A stretch of DNA of 64,000 nucleotides from Hypericum androsaemum (taxonomy: Eukaryota > Streptophyta > Magnoliopsida > Malpighiales > Hypericaceae), in contig OZ023186.1 of NCBI GenBank assembly GCA_963995505.1, positions 12,469,570-12,533,569 of the forward strand. Reading direction: 5' to 3'. This document shows positions 58,301-64,000 of this stretch, piece after piece. Numbering within the stretch: the first letter of the stretch is position 1; each line of letters starts with the position of its first letter. The translations under genes were made by a program, and so were the position numbers. The notes below the pieces were generated by a model, which searched no databases, was not told the DNA's origin, and worked only from the letters and a program-made list of their open reading frames with translations.

Positions 58301-61300
58301 TTCTTTCCTTTTCTTGCCTTATCTTACATTATCTTTCCTTTTCTTTCCTTTTCCTTGCCTTTTCTTGCCTTTTCTTTCCTTTTTCTTACCTTTTCTTGCC
58401 TTTTCTTTCCTTTTCTTTCCTTTTCTTTCCTTTTCTTGCCTTTCCTTTCCTTTTCTTTCCTTTTCTTTACGTTTCCTTGCATTTTCTTGCCTTAGCTTTC
58501 CTTTTTTTGCCTTATCTTGCCTTTTTTCCCTATTCTTGCCTTTTCATTACTTTTCCTTACCTTTTCAAGCCTTTTCTTGCCTTTTCCTTGCCCTTTCTTT
58601 AATTTTCTTGCCTTATCTTGCCTTTTCCTTGCCTTTCCTTGCCTTTTCAGGCCTTTTCTTGCCTTTTCCTTGCCCTTTCTTTAATTTCCTTGCCTTATCT
58701 TGCCTTTTCCTTGCCTTTTCTTGCCTTATCTTGCCTTTTCTTCCCTTTTCATGCCTTTTCCAGGCCTTTACTTGCCTTTTCTTCCCTTTTCTTGCGTTAA
58801 CTTGCCTTTTCTTGCCTTTTCTTGACTTATCTTGCCTTTTCTTGCCTTTTTATGCCTTTTCTTGGCTTATCTTGCCTTTTCATTCCTTATCTTGCCTTTT
58901 CATCCCTTACTTGCCTTTTCATGCCTTCTCATGCCTTGTCCTTGCATTTTATTGCCTTATCTTTCCCCTTTTTAAGCCTTTTCTTGCTTTTTCTTTGCCT
59001 TATCTTTCCTTTTCTTGCCTTATCTTGCCTTTTCTTCCCTTTTCTTTCCTTTTCTTGCCTTTTCTTGCCTTATCTTGCCTTTTCTTGCCATTTTTGGCCT
59101 TTTCATTCCTTTTCCTTGCCCTTTCTTGCCTTTTCCTACCTTTTGTTGACTTACCTTGCCTTATCTTGCCTTTTCTTACCTTTTCTTCCCTTTTCTTGCA
59201 TTTTCTTACCTTTTCTTACCTTTTCTTGCCTTTTTTATCCTTTTTGTGCCTTTTCTTTGCATTTTCTTACCCTATCTTGCCTTATCTTGCATTTTCCTTG
59301 ACTTTTCTTTCCTTTTCTTGGCTTATCTTGCCTTTTTTTTTTCCTTTTCTTGCCTTTTCTTACCTTATCTTTCCTTATCTTTCCTTTTCTATCTTTTTCT
59401 TGCCTTTTCTTGCCTTTTCATGCCTTTTTATTCCTTTTCTTTGCTTTTCTTGCCTTACCTTACCTTATCTTGCCTTTTCTTACCTTTTCTTGCCTTTTCT
59501 TTCCTTTCCTTACATTTTCTTGTCTTTTCTTTCCTTCTCTTGCCTTTTCTTTAGTTTTCGTGCATTTTCCTTGCCTTATCGTGCCTTATCTTGCCTTTTC
59601 CTTGCATTATCTTGCCTTTTCTTGCCTTTTCTTGCCTTTTCCTTGCCTTTTCTTTCGTTTCCTTGCCTTTTCTTTCCTTTTCTTGCCTCATCTTTCCTTT
59701 TCTTTCCTTTTCATGCCTTTCCTTCCCTTTTCTTGTCGTTCCTTGCCTTATGGCCTTTTCTTTCCATTTATTTCATTTTCCTTGCATTTTATTTCCTATT
59801 CTTGCCTTATCTTACATTATCTTGCCTTATCTTTCCTTTTCCTTGCCTTTTCTTGCCTTTTCATTCCTTTTCCCTGCCTTTTCCTTGCCTTTTCTTGCCT
59901 GTCCTTTCCTTTTCTTGCCTTTTCTTTCCTTTTCTCACCTTTTCTTGCCTTTTCTTTAATTTCTTTGCATTTTCTAGCCTTATCTTGCCTTTTTTTTCTT
60001 TTTTTTTGCCTTTTTATTCCTTTTCCTTGCCTTTTCTTGCCTTTTCTTTCATTTTCTTGCCATTTCTTGCCTTATCTTGCCTTTTCTTGCCTTTTCCTTG
60101 CCTTTTCATGCCTTTTCATGCCTTTTCCTTGCCCTTTCTTTCCTTTTCTTACCTTATCTTGTCTTTTCCTTGCCTTTTCTTTTCTTTTCTTGCCTTTTCA
60201 TGCCTTTTGTTGCCTTATCTTGCCTTTTCTTTCATTTTCTTGCCTTTTCCAGGCCTTTAGTTGCCTTTTCTTGTGTTATCTTGCCTTTTCTAGCCTTTGC
60301 TTGACTTATCTTGCCTTTTCTTGCCTTTTCTTGGCTTATCTTGCCTTTTCATTCCTTATCTTGCCTTTTCATGCCTTCTCATGCATTTTCCTTCCATTTT
60401 ATTGCCATATCTTTCCCCTTTTTCAGCCTTTTCTTGCTTTTTCTTTGCCTTATCTCGCCTTTTCTTGCCTTATCTTGCCTTTTCTTCCCTTTTCTTTCCT
60501 TTTCTTGCCTTTTCATGCCTTTTCTTGCCTTTTCCTTTTCCTAGCCCTTTCTTTCCTTTTCTTGCCTTATCTTGCCTTTTCCTTGCCTTTTCTTTTCTTT
60601 TCTTTTCTTGCCTTTCATGCCTTTTGTTGCCTTATCTTACCTTTTCTTTCCTTTTCATGCCTTTTCCAGGCCATTAGTTGCCTTTTCTAGCCTTTTCTTG
60701 ACTTATCTTGCCTTTTCTTGCCTTTTCATACCTTTTCTTGGCTTATCTTGCCTTTTCATTCCTTATCTTGCCTTTTCTTACCTTATCTTGCCTTTTCATG
60801 CCTTCTCATGCCTTTTCCTTGCATTTTATTGCCTTATCTTTCCCCTTTTTCAGCCTTTTCTTGCTTTTTCTTTGCCTTATCTTGCCTTTTCTTGCCTTAT
60901 CTTGCCTTTTCTTCCCTTTTCTTTCCTTTTCTTGCCTTTTCATGCCTTTTCTTGCCTTATCTTGCCTTTTCTTACCTTTTCTTGCCTTTTTTGGCCTTTT
61001 CATTCCTTTTCCTGCCTTTTGTTTCCTTTCCTTGCCTTATCTTGCCTTTTCTTACATTTTCTAAACTTTTCTTGCCTTTTCTTTCATTTTTTTGCATTTT
61101 TTTCTTTTTCGTGCCTTTTCCTTGCATTTTCTTGCCCTATATTGCCTTATCTTGCCTTTTCCTTTACTTTTCTTTCCTTTTCTTGCCTTTTCATGCCTTT
61201 CCTTCCCTTTTCTTGCCTTTTCTTGCCTTATCTTACCTTTTCCTTGCCTTTTCTTTCCTTTTCCTTGCCTTTTTATTCCTTTTCCTTGCCTTTTCGTGCC

Positions 61301-64000
61301 TTTTCCTTGCCTGTTCTTGCCTTTTCTTTCTTTTCTTTCCTTTTATTACCTTTTCTTTCCTTTGCTTGCCTATTCCTTTCCTTTTCTTTCCTTTTCCTTG
61401 CCTTTTCTTGCCTTATCTTGCCTTTTCATGCCTTTTCTCGCCATACCTTGCCTTTTCTGGGCTTGTCCTTGCCTTTTCTTTCCTTTTCTTGCCTTTTTGT
61501 GCCTCATCTTTCTTTTCTTTCCTTTTCTTGCCTTTCCTTCCCTTTTCTTACCTTATCTTGCCTTTACTTGCCTTTTCTTGCCTTATCTTGCCTTGTCCTT
61601 GTCTTTTCTTTCCTTTTCTTGCCTTATCTTACCTTATCTTGCCTTTTCTTGCTTTTTCATTTCTTTTCCTTGCCTTTTCTTTTCCTTTTCCTTGCCTTTT
61701 CATGCCTTTTCTTGCCTTTTCCTTTTCCTTGCCCTTTCTTTCCTTTTCTTGCCTTATCTTGCCTTTTCCTTGCCTTTTCTTTTCTATTCTTGCCTTTTCA
61801 TGCCTTTTCTTGACTTATCTTGCCTTTTCTTTCCTTTTCATGCCTTTTCCATGCATTTTCTTGCCTTTTCTTTCCTTTTCTTGCCTTTTCTTGCGTTATC
61901 TTGTCTTTTCTTGCCTTTTCTTGACTTATCTTGCCTTTTCATTCATTTGCTTGCCTTTCCTTACCTTATCTTGCCTTTTCATGCCTTCTCAAGCCTTTTC
62001 CATGCCTTTTCTTGCCTTATCTTTCCCCTTTTTTTATCCTTTTCTTGCTTTTTCCCTGCCTTATCTTGCCTTTTCTTGCCTTATCTTGCCTTTTCTTGCC
62101 TTTTCTTTCCTTTTCTTTCCTTTTCTCACCTTTTAATGCCTTTTCTTACCTTATCTTGCCTTTTCTTACTTTTTCTTGCCTTTTCTGCCCTTTTCATTAC
62201 TTTTCCTAGCCTTTTCTTGCTTTTTCTTGCCTTTTGTTGCCTTTCCATGCCGTATCTTGCTTTTTCTTTCTTTTTTTACCCTTTTTTCCTTTTCTTGCCT
62301 TTTCCTTGCATTTTCTTGCCCTATCTTGCCTTATCTTGCCTTTTCCTTGACTTTTCTTTCCTTTTCTTGCCTTATCTTACCATTTCTTGCCTTTTCTTGT
62401 CTTATTTTTCCTTTTCTTGCCTTATCGTGCCTTTTCTTACCTTTTCCTTGCCTTTTCTTTCCTTTCCTTGCCTTTTCTTTCCTTTTCATGGCTTTCCTTG
62501 CCTTTTCTTCCCTTATCTTATCTTTTCCTTGCCTTTTCTTTCCTTTTCCTTGCCTTTTCTATCCTTTTCTTGCCTTATCTTACATTATCTTTCCTTTTCT
62601 TTCCTTTTTCTTGCCTTTTCTTGCCTTTTCATTCCTTTTCCTTGCCTTTTCTTTCCTTTTTCTTGCCTTTTCTTTCCTTTTCTTGCATTTCCTTTCCTTT
62701 TCTTTCCTTTTCTTGCCTTTTCTTTACTCTTCCTTGCATTTTCTTGCCTTATCTTTCCTTTTCTTGCTTTATCTTGCCTTTTTTCCCTTTTCTTGCCTTT
62801 TCATTCCTTTTCCTTACCTTTTCAAGCCTTTTCTTTCCTTTTCATTCATTTTCTTGCCATTTCTTGCCTTATCTTGCCTTTTCTTGCCTTTTACTTGCCT
62901 TTTCTTGCCTTTTCCTTGGCCTTTTTTAAATTTTCTTGCCTTATCTTGCCTTTTCCTTGCCTTTTCTTTTCTTTTCTTGCCTTTTCATGCCTTTTCTTGC
63001 CTTATCTTGCCTTTTCTTTCCTTTTCATGCCTTTTCCAGGCCTTTACTTGCCTTTTCTTACCTTTTTTTGCGTTATCTTGCCTTTTCTTGCCTTTTCATG
63101 CCTTTTCTTGGCTTATCTTGCCTTTTCATGCCTTCTTATGCATTTTCCTTGCATTTTATTGCCTTATCTTTCCCCTTTTTCAGCCTTTTCTTGCTTTTTC
63201 TTTGACTTATCTTTCCTTTTCTTGCCTTATCTTGCCTTTTCTTCCCTTTTCTTTCCTGTTCTTTCCTTTTCTTGCCTTTTCATGCCTTTTCTTGCCTTAT
63301 CTTGCCTTTTCTTACCTTTTCTTGCCATTTTTGGCCTTTTCATTCCTTTTCCTTGCCCTTTCTTGCCTTTTCCTGCCTTTTGTTGCCTTTCCTTGCCTTA
63401 TCTTGCCTTTTCTTCCTTTTTCTTGCCTTTTCTTACCTTTTCTTGCCTTTTCTTTCCTTTTTTTGCCTTTTATTTCCTTTTTGTGCCTTTTCTTTGCATT
63501 TTCTTACCCTATCTTGCCTTATCTTGCCTTTTCCTTGACTTTTCTTTCCTTTTCTTGCCTTATCTTGCCTTTTCTTTCCTTTTCTTGCCTTATCTTGCCT
63601 TATCTTTCCTTTTCTTTCCTTTTCTATTCTTTTCTTGCCTTTTCTTTCCTTTTCTTGCCTTTTCATGCCTTTTTATTCCTTTTCTTTGCTTTTCTTACCT
63701 TACCTTGCCTTATCTTGCCTTTTCTTTCCTTTTCTTTCCTTTTCTTACATTTTCTTGTCTTTTCTGACCTTTTCTTTAGTTTTTGTGCATTTTCCTTGCA
63801 TTTTCTTGCCTTATCGTGCCTTATCTTGCCTTTTCCTTGCATTATCTTGCCTTTTCTTGCCTTCTCTTTCCTTTTCCTTGCCTTTTCTTTCGTTTCCTTG
63901 CCTTTTCTTTCCTTTTCTTGCCTCATCTTTCCTTTTCATGCTTTTCCTTCCCTTTTCTTGCCCTTCCTTGCCTTATGGCCTTTTCTTTCAGTTTATTTCC
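55338..64000 (+). repeat. Decamer satellite array D (pyrimidine strand on +)
   Basis: About 8.7 kb of the same decamer family, running to the window end. Higher-order structure: a CCTTCCTTGCC or GTTCCTTGCC word followed by TTATGGCCTTTTC occurs near 59738 and 63957 (about 4.2 kb apart), and CCAGGCCTTTACTTG near 55402, 58762 and 63035, with a TTAG variant near 60248 and 60666. TTTCCCC followed by TTTT recurs near 55597, 57758, 58963, 60412, 60839, 62022 and 63170. The array continues the class of sequence left of the solo LTR. Open frames up to 960 codons are artefacts. Confidence 0.97.

Noticed and set aside
6210..64000. CRISPR array
   Set aside because: Repeats are contiguous 10-mers without unique spacers, and the context is a plant nuclear genome.
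6210..64000. Extended triplex (H-DNA) from a homopurine strand
   Set aside because: Each monomer has one G on the pyrimidine strand, so pure homopurine runs are only about 9 bp. Long perfect mirror repeats were not seen.
11541..64000. Telomere-like or G-quadruplex repeats
   Set aside because: The monomer has no TTTAGGG-type unit and no runs of three or more G on the purine strand beyond occasional GGG.

Overview
The window is plant nuclear heterochromatin. It is about 83% tandem repeat (about 53.0 of 64 kb) and holds no recognisable host gene. The plant assignment rests on the retroelements: Ty3/gypsy elements with a primer-binding site matching the 3' end of initiator-methionine tRNA (TGGTATCAGAGC), plant-type chromoviral Gag-Pol, and LTRs starting TG and ending CA. 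The species cannot be told from the sequence. The reading of the main element as CRM-clade (centromeric retrotransposon group) comes from its gene order and from a polyprotein that runs into the 3' LTR. It is an inference.

Layout. Positions 1-6209 hold a nearly complete Ty3/gypsy element on the + strand; its 5' LTR is cut by the window edge. It carries gag, protease, RT, RNase H and integrase, but two frameshifts and two nonsense codons break it. Positions 6210-9515 are a decamer array with its purine-rich strand on +. Positions 9516-11540 are non-array DNA: a probable chromoviral LTR on the - strand, then 1.25 copies of a 424-bp repeat. Positions 11541-33424 are the same decamer array in the opposite orientation, including three near-identical 4.3-kb higher-order units (14541-27404) and a 325-bp duplication. 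Positions 33425-35388 hold a truncated, apparently non-autonomous gypsy element on the - strand (LTR, primer-binding site, gag-like ORF). Positions 35389-54533 are array with ragged higher-order units of about 1-3.6 kb. Positions 54534-55337 are a solo LTR of the same family as the first element, on the - strand, flanked by a 5-bp target duplication made of array sequence. Positions 55338-64000 are array with a higher-order period near 4.2 kb.

The array monomer is 10 bp, roughly CCTTTTCTTG, with common variants CCTTATCTTG, CCTTTTCTTT, CCTTTTCATG and an 11-bp form, CCTTTTCCTTG. Because 10 is not a multiple of 3 and the consensus has no stop in any frame on either strand, the array is full of long open frames (up to 967 codons) that I regard as artefacts. 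The candidate unusual system is the array itself. It is a very short monomer phased to the DNA helical turn, with one pyrimidine-rich strand, few CG or CHG sites, several tiers of higher-order duplication, and repeated colonisation by chromoviral gypsy elements. This would fit a centromeric or pericentromeric domain, but nothing in the sequence alone proves that.
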